The notes under the pieces are model-generated. The model had not been told where the DNA came from and searched no databases. It saw nothing but the letters and a program-made list of their open reading frames with translations. A stretch of 64,000 nucleotides of DNA. Source: Antrihabitans cavernicola. Its GTDB lineage: Bacteria; Actinomycetota; Actinomycetes; Mycobacteriales; Mycobacteriaceae. A program made the translations under genes and the position numbers. Positions within the stretch are counted from its first letter, which is position 1, and every line of letters begins with the position of its first letter. The DNA lies in the NCBI RefSeq assembly GCF_008297975.1, contig NZ_VLNY01000009.1, forward strand, positions 62,001 to 126,000, in the 5' to 3' direction. This document shows positions 29,601-37,322 of this stretch, piece after piece.

Positions 29601-29648
29601 TTCCAGCCTGGCCAGCATTGCCTCTTGCAGGTCTTCGAGCGACTTCAT
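23619..29648 (-). CDS. Siderophore NRPS, C-A-PCP-E-C
   Basis: This 2009-aa protein has five domains. A first condensation domain (RAPLSFGQRYVW; active site QHIAWDG with catalytic His161) is followed by an adenylation domain (LLYTSGTTGRPKG, FDVSVFEM, LYGPTEAAMD), a carrier site (LGGDSISAIRM) and an epimerase-type domain (IHHLVVDGVSW). A last condensation domain (SHHILTDGWSG) ends the chain, with no PCP after it. This layout fits the module that takes the chain from the MbtB-like protein, adds a (hydroxy)lysine-type residue and hands on. My reading of the A-domain pocket starts D-V-F, which I cannot assign. It follows the MbtB-like gene with no gap. Confidence 0.88.
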   Translation of the reverse strand: MKSLEDLQEAMLARLELEGLAAAPAVPARRDPERAPLSFGQRYVWAHQQISPNSSAYNLCLALTFDGDVDSSALRQAFLALVQRHEVLRTTYHSDDNGDPYQRIHDCLPPRSSEVDGPDDLTALMHAAAREPFDLSTESSLRVIFARVDQRRLVAIVTIQHIAWDGMTLPALSTDLEGFYRSAKAAGGTIAVEPLRLQVADFAEWEQDRFRSDDHSDDRGFWEARFDGELAELALPYDRRPATVSERGARSDRPLGAAADANLRNLSASLRVTPFSVFLAAYYVALRQITGQSDVIVGTTVANREEAGMELLIGNLSNMLPLRFTADGGDTFAELIEYVQTVTTDAFRHKHFPQEEVVRAVNRVTGHVGSALFDTMVLFLHQKIDGPQLPGAVTSWELVDNGAALLPVVVEVFMHDDCVDVQITYRTDLFESTTIDRLHEYIDQVLAAATSDRTLNDLAVLSESDRANVSMWSRGTEVAIMPDTVDAMIRESAQTYPDRIAVVFGETELTYADFDARVNKLARLLIARGTRTGDHVGVFAERSDQLPIAFAAVLRAGGVYLPIDPSYPADRIDYVLDDARPALVLQSASTVLNTDLPTIDLGDRAVRDELDTLDSAQLRPDELTRAIHPLDAAYLLYTSGTTGRPKGVVNKHRSVASHVQWMRDHLEFGSERILQKAPIGFDVSVFEMVNALCTGSASVLPPPDWWAADVHALADIIETQRVTQLSLVPSVLRAFLDAVPDTDRLISMRFLYLGGEAVPPALVEESTRAFGCTVLGLYGPTEAAMDLMHEDFVGAPDQGPALIGNPESNTTVHVLDGQLREVAPGIVGELYLAGAQLAQGYHRRPGLTASTFVACPFADRLGDLMYRTGDIARWNTGGRMEYLGRVDDQVKIRGHRIELGEVASVLRQAPGVLSAAAVALSRTGGPVLVGYYVSSDGDADSIRKYLAERLPDYMIPSALVRLDSLPLTANGKLDRKALPAPDLGENTGRGRPLQGIDEQTVAAVVRQVLGIADTVDLAADDDFLALGGDSISAIRMASTLKKSGLAITTSALFDARTIAAIAAATEPIVDSGGPALIDAGDGDGWIPLNPIATMLTDSIADYAGYSQATAVVTPSECTADRLTALLRGVVDRHPMLRSRIATDPAGDTAYYVPAADEPIEYPGVLDVVIDTDSWADSAPIRLQEQLHEIGATLDPHSGRMLGATWVHTSDGSHGRLLLVIHHLVVDGVSWRIIHDDLQQLWLDKTVDADTGTSVKTWNTNLAQLATDDAVVDTLPYWRGVAQSVDPLLGDRAFDPMTDTVATLHEVTTELDADATGFLTTTGAQAFGCDFLDIQVAALAVAVRGFRQAKNRDAATVSLTMERHGRNETIFAGVDLANAVGWFTSAYPVALDAGVDVVAAVKAVKEQLRAVPESGIGFGLLRWLNAETAPVLGASPAPQVSFNYMGRFSAEAAERDWGPAVEFGYLGGHADESMPAAALLDINTVTLVDDDKSGLRASFRFPAGPLDESDVRQIADRWTHALRELVTALRDNPGRFLTPSDVLARDVTQADLDRWQASYGSVADVYPLAPLQAGLYLTAMSNPGADAYTVQTTIGMRGELDVARLAHSVDTVLNRYPNLRVAMSVSSAGQPYAIVADRMAFETKEIDFSAHADAQDRLLAFLDTDQAGRFDLSRGPLMRATVVHLPAGEHMLVLTSHHILTDGWSGQLLPREIFADYTSRGSAAALGNPDTFARFLSMTEERERATEDAWSGYLDQVQPCIVAPNREPGSSGVPAMHRFPIDAWVADTLHQLASDVGTTFSVVCQLAWANVLRSVTGNSSAVFGEVVSGRPADLDDVDNAIGCFVNTIPVAIAVESDMSWRAHLTAVQRRRMELLEFHQYRLTSANRAAGARTLFDSMFVFQSYPSGRDELERLLSVERLDLVSFEGRGATDNALLLMVFPADLLFPGEPLQAVVFYAEDSFEPDDARIIETAYSNTLRAMAEYPDRAAGDVSTLDDDDEAALVMRRMWQ

Positions 29649-32600
29649 CTACTGCGCCGCGGCCATCTCGTGCGGGACGGCGACATCCGCGAGATCGAGC
29701 AGGATTCGCGACACCTGTTCCAGCCGACCGGGCGTCGTCTCCGCATCGAGCAGGCCGGCGGTGATTCGACGTACCGTACGACCTTCGAGAACCGCTGTCA
29801 CGCCCAACGATTCGACCGCGAGTAAGCCACGAATCTTCGCGGTAAGGGTGGTGGCCAGGATGGAATTGCCGCCGGCATCGAAGAAATCCGTCTCCACACC
29901 TATCGACTCCGCACCGACTTCGGCTACACCGAGCACCTGCGCCGCAATGTATTCGACCGCTGCCTCCGCAGCAGTGGCAGGGGGAACGTAGGCATCGCGA
30001 GGCCCGACGCCGCCGGAACCGATCGTGCGGCACACAGCTGCACGGTCCAACTTGCCGTTGCCGGTCAACGGGATGGTGTCGAGTATTTCGACAACGTCGG
30101 GAATCATGTGGGCGGGCAGCACATCACGGAGTCGGTCGTCGATCCGATCGATCTGAACCGAGCCTGTCACGGCGGCGGCCAATCGGCCCGACTCGGTGAC
30201 GAGCGCTACGGATTCACGGACACCCGGCAGTGCGGTCAAAGCCGCTTCCACCTCTCCCAATTCGACACGGTAGCCACGAATCTTCACCTGATGGTCGGCG
30301 CGGCCGAGGAAATCGACGATGCCGCCAGGCAGGTAGCGAGCGAGATCGCCCGTGCGGTACCACCGAATTCCGTCGCGTTCGACGAACCTGTCGAGGGTTC
30401 GCTCCGGATCGCCGCGGTAGCCGTCGGCGACGCTGGCGCCGCCGATCCACAGCTCGCCGACCACCCAATCCGGCGCATCCTCGCCGCGGCTGTTGACCAC
30501 GCGCATCGCCACGTTCGGTAGCGGTGTGCCGTAGGGAACGCTCGACCACTCTGCGGGGAACTCGTCGGTCAGTTCGCACACCGTCGAGTGAATCGCGGTC
30601 TCCGTCGTTCCACCGAGTCCGACGAATCGCGAACCCGGCACCGCAGCGCGCAGCCGTTGTCCCAGTTCGGTTTTCACACGGTCGCCACCGGTAAGCACCA
30701 GCCGCACCGAGGCGATCTGCTTTGGAGTCGCAGTGTCGAGCAGCATGCCGATCAGACCGGGCGCAGAGTTGACGACGCTCACCTTCGCATCCGCGATCAA
30801 CTCTGCCCAGGCCATCGCGTCACGCTCGATCTCCGCATCGACACAAACCAGCGCGCCACCGACCGACAAGGGGCTGAAGATGTCGAACACCGACAGATCG
30901 AATTCGAGTGCAGACAAACCGATCAACCGGTCGTCGGCGCCGATACCGAACTCGGTATCGATTCCGTCGACGGTGTTCGCTGCAGCGCGATGGCTGACCT
31001 CGACACCCTTGGGCTCGCCGGTGGATCCTGATGTGAACAGCACGTAGGCAATGGATTCGGGCGTTGCGTTGCGCACTCGGTCGACCGGGTTGGCGGTCAG
31101 TGCCTCGGTGAGGCGCACTGGTGTCACGTCGTCCGGTAGTTCGGTTGCGTCGTCGACTAGGGCGACGCGGACGCCGCCACGCTCGAGTATCTTGTTGCGG
31201 CGAGTTGGGGGTTGATCGGTGCTGATCGGCAGGTACGTCGCACCGGCGGCGAGAACGCCGAGCACCGCCGGAATTTGTCGACGCCCCTTCGGAACAACGA
31301 TTGCAACGGTATCGCCCGACTGGACGCCGGAGTCGATCAGCGACTGCGCAACGGCGCGAGCCTGCGCGGACAATTCGCCGTACGTCGAGCCTCCCCCAGC
31401 ACGCCACAGCAGGGCCGGCAGATCAGGATTCTGTTGGGCCAGAGCGAAGAACGCGTCGTGCAGTGTGCGTTCCTTCAGTTCTGCTGCAGTGTCGTTGACG
31501 TTCGCACGCGCTTGTCTTTGCGCGAGTGGCAACGGAACAGACAGGTCTGCGGTCCAGTCGGCGCCAGGCTCCACCAATGCATCGAGCAGGCGGGTGAACT
31601 CGTCGAACATCGCCTCGGCGACGCCTGCGGGCAGCGCGTCGCGTCGTACATCCCAGTTGACCAGTAGGCCGCCGTCGAGTTCGACCACTTGCGCGTCAAG
31701 ATCCACCTGCGGGCCCTGCGACAGAATCCAGACGGGCTCGCCGAAAACCTGTGTGACGCGGTCGGAGAACAGTTCGCCGAGGTCGAGACCGGAAGTGAAC
31801 ACCACGGACGGTGTGACGGCGCCGCCGCGCAGTCGACCGAGGTCTCGCAATACATCCAGACCCTCGTAGTTGGAATGCGCAGCGCAGGTGTGCAATTCGC
31901 GCTGCAACCGTTTGGCACGGGTAACCGTCGATTCGGTCTCGCGCGCATCGACGTCGACGAGAACGGAGTTGGTGAAGTCGCCGACCACCTGATCGATGTC
32001 ACCATGCAGCGGTTCACGCGCGAACAGCGGGACGTTCAGCAAGAATCGCTGCTGCGCTGACCAACGAGCGATCACCTCGCCGAACACAGTGGCCAGTGCG
32101 ACAGCAGGGGTGACCCCGTTTCCGTGCGCAGCCTTGGCCAGCTGCGCTCTCGCTGCGGAATCGAAACGGTGGTGCAATCGGATGCTGCGCGACGGATCGC
32201 GGCGGTCGCTCTCCGGGACCACCGGCAACGACGGGATGTCAGGGAGCGCGCCGATCTTGTTGTCCCACCAGGTCTGGTCGGCAGAGTTGTCAGGTGCCGA
32301 TCGCTTCTTTTCTACCAGGTAGTCGCGGAAGGTGAAGCCGATGGGATCGAGCGCGTCGTCGTCGGACTCGTACAGTGCTGCAAGATCGTCGAGGATGCGA
32401 CGGTAGCTCTGCGCGTCCGCGGCAAGCATGTCGACGTCGAGGTGCAGCCGATGCCTACCGTCGGGCAGCAGGGTCACGGTGATGTCGACAACCTTGCCCG
32501 CCGACACATCCATGCGTTGGTGACTCTTGTCCTGCCGAATCCGTTCCAGCTCTGGCGCAACGGAATCGGACGCGGTCAAGTCGATGGCGTCGAAAACGGG

Positions 32601-33095
32601 AACGGCGGGCTCCGGCAGGATCCGCTGGGTTCCGCTGTCCAGGAATTGCGCGCGAAGCATCTCGTGGCGCCGAACCAATCGGGTGACCGCGCGCTGCATC
32701 CGGTCGACCTGCAACCCGGTGCCGTCGAACTCGACGAAGAGGTGCGCCGCGACACCGCCGAGGCTCTGATCCTGCCTGCGACCGACCCAGTAAGCGTGCT
32801 GCATGGTGGCGAGATCGAACTCGGCAGATGCGTCCGTCGGCGCACTATCGACCGCCACCGACTCGGTCTCCACGCGGCCGGCCGCCAGCAATTTCGCCCA
32901 TGCGTCGACGGTCGGTTCGAGTGCCAGCGCCGAGCTTCGCACGTCGTATCCCTGCTTGCGCCATGTCGCTGCGAGCCGCATCAACTTCATGGAATGCATA
33001 CCAAGGCTCACCAGGTCGTCGTCGTAGCCAACGGCCTCGGGCGCGAGTTCGATCTCCGTCGCGACCACTTTCCGCAGCTCAGCCCTGTCGAGCAT
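29649..33095 (-). CDS. mbtB: MbtB-like NRPS, ArCP-Cy-A-PCP
   Basis: The 1148-aa protein starts with an aryl carrier domain (LGMHSMKLM, Ser35). Next is a heterocyclization domain (TMQHAYWVGRR; DMLAADAQS, the Cy signature DxxxxDxxS; SQGPQVDLDAQV), then an adenylation domain (VLFTSGSTGEPKG; EFDLSVFDIF) and a PCP (FFDAGGNSI, Ser1078). It would join a salicylate-type starter to Ser/Thr/Cys and cyclize it to an oxazoline or thiazoline. The pocket resembles Cys-type (D-L-F-N...) but differs at the end. There is no thioesterase domain, unlike MbtB of M. tuberculosis. The start is ATG 33095 with GAGGAG 5 nt ahead; the frame is open to 33134 without support. Confidence 0.92.
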   Translation of the reverse strand: MLDRAELRKVVATEIELAPEAVGYDDDLVSLGMHSMKLMRLAATWRKQGYDVRSSALALEPTVDAWAKLLAAGRVETESVAVDSAPTDASAEFDLATMQHAYWVGRRQDQSLGGVAAHLFVEFDGTGLQVDRMQRAVTRLVRRHEMLRAQFLDSGTQRILPEPAVPVFDAIDLTASDSVAPELERIRQDKSHQRMDVSAGKVVDITVTLLPDGRHRLHLDVDMLAADAQSYRRILDDLAALYESDDDALDPIGFTFRDYLVEKKRSAPDNSADQTWWDNKIGALPDIPSLPVVPESDRRDPSRSIRLHHRFDSAARAQLAKAAHGNGVTPAVALATVFGEVIARWSAQQRFLLNVPLFAREPLHGDIDQVVGDFTNSVLVDVDARETESTVTRAKRLQRELHTCAAHSNYEGLDVLRDLGRLRGGAVTPSVVFTSGLDLGELFSDRVTQVFGEPVWILSQGPQVDLDAQVVELDGGLLVNWDVRRDALPAGVAEAMFDEFTRLLDALVEPGADWTADLSVPLPLAQRQARANVNDTAAELKERTLHDAFFALAQQNPDLPALLWRAGGGSTYGELSAQARAVAQSLIDSGVQSGDTVAIVVPKGRRQIPAVLGVLAAGATYLPISTDQPPTRRNKILERGGVRVALVDDATELPDDVTPVRLTEALTANPVDRVRNATPESIAYVLFTSGSTGEPKGVEVSHRAAANTVDGIDTEFGIGADDRLIGLSALEFDLSVFDIFSPLSVGGALVCVDAEIERDAMAWAELIADAKVSVVNSAPGLIGMLLDTATPKQIASVRLVLTGGDRVKTELGQRLRAAVPGSRFVGLGGTTETAIHSTVCELTDEFPAEWSSVPYGTPLPNVAMRVVNSRGEDAPDWVVGELWIGGASVADGYRGDPERTLDRFVERDGIRWYRTGDLARYLPGGIVDFLGRADHQVKIRGYRVELGEVEAALTALPGVRESVALVTESGRLAAAVTGSVQIDRIDDRLRDVLPAHMIPDVVEILDTIPLTGNGKLDRAAVCRTIGSGGVGPRDAYVPPATAAEAAVEYIAAQVLGVAEVGAESIGVETDFFDAGGNSILATTLTAKIRGLLAVESLGVTAVLEGRTVRRITAGLLDAETTPGRLEQVSRILLDLADVAVPHEMAAAQ

Positions 33096-33133
33096 GGAAC
33101 TCCTCACCAGCCGGTACCCGGCTACGCATCCCA

Positions 33134-33152
33134 AAAGGCAAGCCTTGCCTAA
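33134..33152 (-). promoter_or_regulatory. IdeR-type iron box upstream of the MbtB-like gene
   Basis: On the minus strand the 19-mer TTAGGCAAGGCTTGCCTTT lies 38 bp before the ATG. Allowing the known W/S ambiguity it matches the IdeR consensus at 16 of 19 positions. It should control the whole minus-strand run from the MbtB-like gene to the PKS. Confidence 0.7.
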
Positions 33153-33184
33153 CTTGAAAGCTCACCCTACCGCACCGAAGCGAG

Positions 33185-33203
33185 TTACCTTTGGCTAACC
33201 TAT
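33185..33203 (+). promoter_or_regulatory. IdeR-type iron box at the siderophore-reductase start
   Basis: TTACCTTTGGCTAACCTAT has one good half (GGCTAACCTA) and one degraded half, about 15 of 19 matches. It ends 4 bp before the ATG of the SIP gene. Together with the neighbouring box it forms a divergent iron-regulated promoter. Confidence 0.55.
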
Positions 33204-33207
33204 CTCC

Positions 33208-33912
33208 ATGGGCAAAGGCATCAACGGTCTCGTGCTGAAAGCAATGCGTGCCGACGACTACCGACTCACCGTCACGTCGGTCAGCATGATCACCGACAAG
33301 TACGTTCGCATCGGCTTCGCGTCCGGCGGATTGCTCGCGGACCATCCCGTGCATCCCACCCAGTGGATCCGAATCTGGTTCGCCGACGCCGCAGGTAAGG
33401 AACAGCAGCGCGGTTATACCTTGGTGGACCCGAATCCCGCCGAGGGAACGTTCGATATCGAATTCGCGCTGCACGGCGGTCCGGCATCGCAGTGGGCGCA
33501 GAGCGCGGTAATCGGCGATGTACTCGAAGCAACGGTGTTGGGCTCGAAATTCGCAGTCCCCGAAAAGGTTCCGTCCGAGTACCTGATCTTCGGCGACACC
33601 GCTTCGCTCCCCGCGATCAATTCACTGCTCGACGCGATCGGCGACGTCCCCGCCCGAGTGTGGCTGGAATGGCAGTTCGAGTCGGACAAGTCACTCCCCG
33701 TGCGCAACGGCTCGAGTGCGGACGTGACATGGTTGGAACGCGTGCAATTCGGCCAATTGCTGCGACAGCAAGCCGAGCAGCTGGAGTGCAAGCCGGACGC
33801 GTTTGCCTGGGTTGCGTGCGACGGCGCGACCACCCGTTCGATCACGAAAACCTTGAAGACGCAACACAATCTGGAAAAGCACAACATCAAGGCACAGGCG
33901 TACTGGAAGTAG
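33208..33912 (+). CDS. Siderophore-interacting protein (FAD-dependent ferric-siderophore reductase)
   Basis: The 234-aa SIP-family protein frees iron from imported ferri-siderophore by reduction in the cytosol. It shows HPTQWIRIWF and the FAD-binding block RGYTLVDPNP, a helix after DIEFALHGGPASQWAQ, and the family ending QAYWK. In mycobacteria this domain is the N-terminal part of the ABC protein IrtA; here it is a separate gene near two IrtAB-like half-transporters. An iron box touches its start. A hairpin terminator follows it. Confidence 0.9.
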   Translation: MGKGINGLVLKAMRADDYRLTVTSVSMITDKYVRIGFASGGLLADHPVHPTQWIRIWFADAAGKEQQRGYTLVDPNPAEGTFDIEFALHGGPASQWAQSAVIGDVLEATVLGSKFAVPEKVPSEYLIFGDTASLPAINSLLDAIGDVPARVWLEWQFESDKSLPVRNGSSADVTWLERVQFGQLLRQQAEQLECKPDAFAWVACDGATTRSITKTLKTQHNLEKHNIKAQAYWK

Positions 33913-33935
33913 CGTCGTCCCACCCCGATTCGACG

Positions 33936-33963
33936 CCGCCCACCCGCGATCAGGGGTGGGCGG
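33936..33963 (+). terminator. Hairpin terminator after the SIP gene
   Basis: CCGCCCACCC (33936-33945) pairs with the GGGTGGGCGG ending at 33963 around a short loop, 23 bp after the SIP stop. No clear U-run follows. It separates the iron-regulated gene from the HNH gene. Confidence 0.6.
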
Positions 33964-34039
33964 ATGAGAACGGGAGTGGGAGGAACGATCATCATTCGCC
34001 CGAAATTCCGTGTCGGTGGGCGCGCGTACACTCGAACAC

Positions 34040-35578
34040 ATGAGCGATACGGGGGTGTTGGAGGTAGAACAGTCGATGCTCGGTGACCTCGTCGATATCT
34101 CTCGGGCTGCGAACGCTGCGGATGCCCGCAAGCTCGCATTGACGAAGGTCTTCTTCGAGTCGCGGACCACGTTCCGGGCTGCTGGGTTGGATGCCCGGTT
34201 CGATACCGATATGGCGGGTCGGTCCGCGATCGCGGAAATCGCGTTGACCTTGTCGACGACGTATCACGCGGTGTCGGAATGGGTGCGGATCAGCTTCACC
34301 CTCGAACGATTCCCCTACGTAGCGGACGCCTTCGAGGCCGGGCTGATCCCCTTGGCGAAGGTCCGGACCATCCTGACGCACACCGCTGGTGCCCCGGCCG
34401 AAGTGACCCGGCTCATCGAAGGTCGGATCGTCAGCGCTGCGCAACGGTTGGCGACGCGGGCGTTGGGTGAAGAAATCGACCGGTTGTTGCTGGAGACCGA
34501 CCCCGATGCGACGGAACGCAGCAAGGACCGCGGTCATGCAGCACGGCGGGTGTGCACCCGTCGGCGGGCGCATGGGATGGCCGAGGTGTCCGCCACCCTG
34601 TCTGCTGCCGAAGCCGCCGAAGTCACCGCCCTGATCAACGAGATGGTGGGCACGGTCTGTGCCCAGGATCCGCGGGATCCGCAACAGTTGCGGGTCGACG
34701 CCTACCTCGCGATCCTGCGCGGTTGCACCACCCTGGCCTGTGAATGCGGCTGCGGCCGGGCAGACGGCACCGGCAACGATGTGCGACCCGATATTCGGTT
34801 ACAGCTGATGTGCAGCCTCGACACCCTCCTCGGGCTCGGGAAGAACCCCGGCTACCTCGCCGGCTACGGTGCGATCGACCCGCAAACCCTGCGTGACCTG
34901 GCCCAGGACGCGACCTGGCAGGCGATGATCAGCTGGGCGAAAGCGCACTACAACAAGCACGATCCGGCTGCCGCATTTGAGACCACCGCCGAGTTCGAGC
35001 GCCTCCTCACCGAGGATCCTCAACACCTCGTGCGGCGCCGTGACCTCTGGTCACCAGCGGCACCGTCCGCGGGTCTGGCCACCACGGCGGGCACGGTGGT
35101 GATCAAGACACCACCGTTCGATCCCGGAATGGTGTTCCCACCCGACCGCCGCCACCAAGCAACGAGCCGTAGCACCGAGTTGAACACAATCCTCGACCGC
35201 TACCACGCCAACCCCAGTCTGGCGCAACCAGAATTCCCGGACGGTCATGGTGGTTTCACCGAACCACCACCCGGAGCACTGACCTACCACCCGTCAGACC
35301 TGCTTGCTGCTGTCGTTCGGTTGCGCGACGGCACCTGCCGCCACCCCGGCTGCGCGGTCCCTGCAGCGGATTGCCAACTCGATCACCTCGTCGCCTACCT
35401 CAAAGCGCATCCCGAAGCCGGCGGGTGGACCATCCTCGCCAACCTGCACTGTTTGTGCCTGGGTCACCACCAACTCAAAACCGCAAAATTCTGGACCTAC
35501 GAACTACTCCGCGACGGCATCATCCACGCCACCAACAAACTCGGCCACCACGGATTCACCCTCCCAGCGCACCGTTGA
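34040..35578 (+). CDS. 13E12/DUF222 family HNH endonuclease-like protein
   Basis: The 512-aa protein has a long DUF222 region (about residues 20-330) followed by an HNH nuclease domain near the C-terminus (CRHPGC, CQLDHLVAY, LHCLCLGHHQLKT: zinc Cys pairs, the catalytic DH, Asn and terminal HH). This multicopy family is common in mycobacteria and Rhodococcus relatives; its mobility and function are unclear. The start is ATG 34040 (MSDTGVLEVE); an in-frame Met at 34010 is less likely. It splits the siderophore locus between the SIP gene and the ABC genes, and its 3' end overlaps the convergent ABC gene by 23 bp. No flanking repeats were seen. Confidence 0.88.
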   Translation: MSDTGVLEVEQSMLGDLVDISRAANAADARKLALTKVFFESRTTFRAAGLDARFDTDMAGRSAIAEIALTLSTTYHAVSEWVRISFTLERFPYVADAFEAGLIPLAKVRTILTHTAGAPAEVTRLIEGRIVSAAQRLATRALGEEIDRLLLETDPDATERSKDRGHAARRVCTRRRAHGMAEVSATLSAAEAAEVTALINEMVGTVCAQDPRDPQQLRVDAYLAILRGCTTLACECGCGRADGTGNDVRPDIRLQLMCSLDTLLGLGKNPGYLAGYGAIDPQTLRDLAQDATWQAMISWAKAHYNKHDPAAAFETTAEFERLLTEDPQHLVRRRDLWSPAAPSAGLATTAGTVVIKTPPFDPGMVFPPDRRHQATSRSTELNTILDRYHANPSLAQPEFPDGHGGFTEPPPGALTYHPSDLLAAVVRLRDGTCRHPGCAVPAADCQLDHLVAYLKAHPEAGGWTILANLHCLCLGHHQLKTAKFWTYELLRDGIIHATNKLGHHGFTLPAHR

Positions 35579-37322
35579 GGTCGGAACGGTAAGTACTAGG
35601 TGCCAAGTGCCAACCGGTCGCACGCGAACGCTCGCCCCAGAATGCGGCGTAGCGGCCACCCTGCTCCAACAGCTCGTCGTGTGTGCCACGCTCTACGATC
35701 CGACCTGCGTCGACGAACAGAATTTGATCGGCATGAGCGATGGTCGAGAGTCGGTGAGCGACGACGACTACGGTCTTGTCCCGCGTCAGCTCGTGAATCC
35801 CGCGGACAACAACGGCTTCGCTGTGTGGGTCAAGCGCACTCGTCGCCTCGTCCAGCAACACGATCGGTGCATCCTTCAACAGCGCGCGTGCGATCGAAAT
35901 CCGTTGGCGTTCACCACCGGACAGGGAGGCACCGCCCTCACCAACGACCGTTGCCCAGCCGTCGGGAAGCCGCTCGACGATCTCGTCGACCCGCGCCATC
36001 TCGCCCGCACGACGAACCTCGTCAGCGGTAGCGTCGGGCCTACCGAGTCGAACGTTCTCCTCGATCGTCTGGTTGAAGAGGTAGACGTCCTGAAACACCA
36101 GAGACACCTGACCCAACAGGGTTTCGGACGGCTGCTGCCGCACATCGTGTCCACCGACGCTGATCGACCCGGAGTCGACGTCGTAGTAGCGCGACGCCAA
36201 CCGCAGGAGCGTGGTCTTGCCACTACCGCTCGGTCCGACGATCGCGGTCGTCGTGCCAGCCGAAACCTCGAACGACGCACCGGTGATGAGGGGCTCGTCC
36301 TCGCTGTAACCGAAGGCGACATCGTCGAACACGATGCTCGGCTCCGAAAGCTGTACCGGCGCAGTCGCTTCGGCCAGCTCTCGCTCAGCGAGAAATGTAT
36401 TGATGCGCTGCGCCGCGCTGCCCGCGCTGCGCAGTGCATTGCTCAGCTGGGCCGCCTGGTTGAGCGGTTCGATGAACCGCGAACTCACCGCGATCAAGGC
36501 GATCGCCGACGCGATCGACAGATCACCACCCGTTGCGCGTCCGATCACCACATACACCAGCAGCAGAAACACGGCGTGCACGCAGAGCGCGAACACCATC
36601 AGCCCTGGGACACTGGCGAATACCGCATCGGTCGATGCCTTCTGCTGCCGACGCAGCGCACCGTCGAGCGCTTTGTTGCCTGCGCCGGTCGCACCGAAAG
36701 CACGCAGCACCGGCTGCGCCTGCGCGAACTCGACCACGCGAGAGTTGGCTTCGGACGCCGCATCGTGGATCCGTTGATTCGACCGCGAGTAGCCCACGTT
36801 GGCCAACCGATTCACCACCAGCAGCAGCGGAAGGCTGATCAACATCGCCACCGAGACACGCCAATCGACGAACAGGATGCCGACAGCAACGACGATCGGA
36901 ACCAGCACCGCATTCAGAACCGGCGAGAGCAGATGCGAAAAGACACCGAGGATTTCCCGAACGTTCCCGACGATGATCCGCGAGATGGCGCCCGACCCGG
37001 TGGTGCCGAACCAGCCCAGCGGCAACGTGCTCAGGTGGTCACCGAGCCGCGTCTGCACACTGCGCAGCATCCCGACACCGATACGCAAACCGACCATCGA
37101 CTGCAAGTAGCCGAACACCGCCGTAGCGGCGACCGCGACGGCCAACCAACTGGTCCAGCGCCACGCGTCGCCGTAGTTCCCGTCGAACAGTGCTTGGAGT
37201 ACGGGCACCGAAAGCAGATACGCCGCAGCCTGACTCAGCGCCAGCAGTACGACCAGCGCCAGATAGCGTGGCGTGAATCTACGGAACTCATCGGGGATGA
37301 GCGCTAAGACACCCCTGATCAT
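35556..37322 (-). CDS. ABC half-transporter, IrtB/YbtQ-like
   Basis: The 588-aa exporter-fold protein has six N-terminal membrane helices and a C-terminal ATPase (Walker A GPSGSGKTTLL, signature LSGGERQR, Walker B IVLLDEATSALD, H-loop VVVAHRLST). With the preceding half-transporter it forms a heterodimer. In mycobacteria (IrtAB) and Yersinia (YbtPQ) such pairs import ferric siderophore despite the exporter fold. The start is ATG 37322 (MIRGVLALIPDEF), overlapping the partner's stop by 4 nt. Export rather than import cannot be excluded. Confidence 0.85.
   Translation of the reverse strand: MIRGVLALIPDEFRRFTPRYLALVVLLALSQAAAYLLSVPVLQALFDGNYGDAWRWTSWLAVAVAATAVFGYLQSMVGLRIGVGMLRSVQTRLGDHLSTLPLGWFGTTGSGAISRIIVGNVREILGVFSHLLSPVLNAVLVPIVVAVGILFVDWRVSVAMLISLPLLLVVNRLANVGYSRSNQRIHDAASEANSRVVEFAQAQPVLRAFGATGAGNKALDGALRRQQKASTDAVFASVPGLMVFALCVHAVFLLLVYVVIGRATGGDLSIASAIALIAVSSRFIEPLNQAAQLSNALRSAGSAAQRINTFLAERELAEATAPVQLSEPSIVFDDVAFGYSEDEPLITGASFEVSAGTTTAIVGPSGSGKTTLLRLASRYYDVDSGSISVGGHDVRQQPSETLLGQVSLVFQDVYLFNQTIEENVRLGRPDATADEVRRAGEMARVDEIVERLPDGWATVVGEGGASLSGGERQRISIARALLKDAPIVLLDEATSALDPHSEAVVVRGIHELTRDKTVVVVAHRLSTIAHADQILFVDAGRIVERGTHDELLEQGGRYAAFWGERSRATGWHLAPSTYRSDLNGALGG

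Noticed and set aside
34010-34040. Earlier start for the HNH/DUF222 gene at 34010
   Set aside because: The ten extra residues are not family-like, and ATG 34040 begins a typical DUF222 N-terminus.
35304-37307. 667-aa plus-strand open frame across the HNH and ABC genes
   Set aside because: Covers two recognised genes out of frame or antisense; composition is that of a shadow frame.
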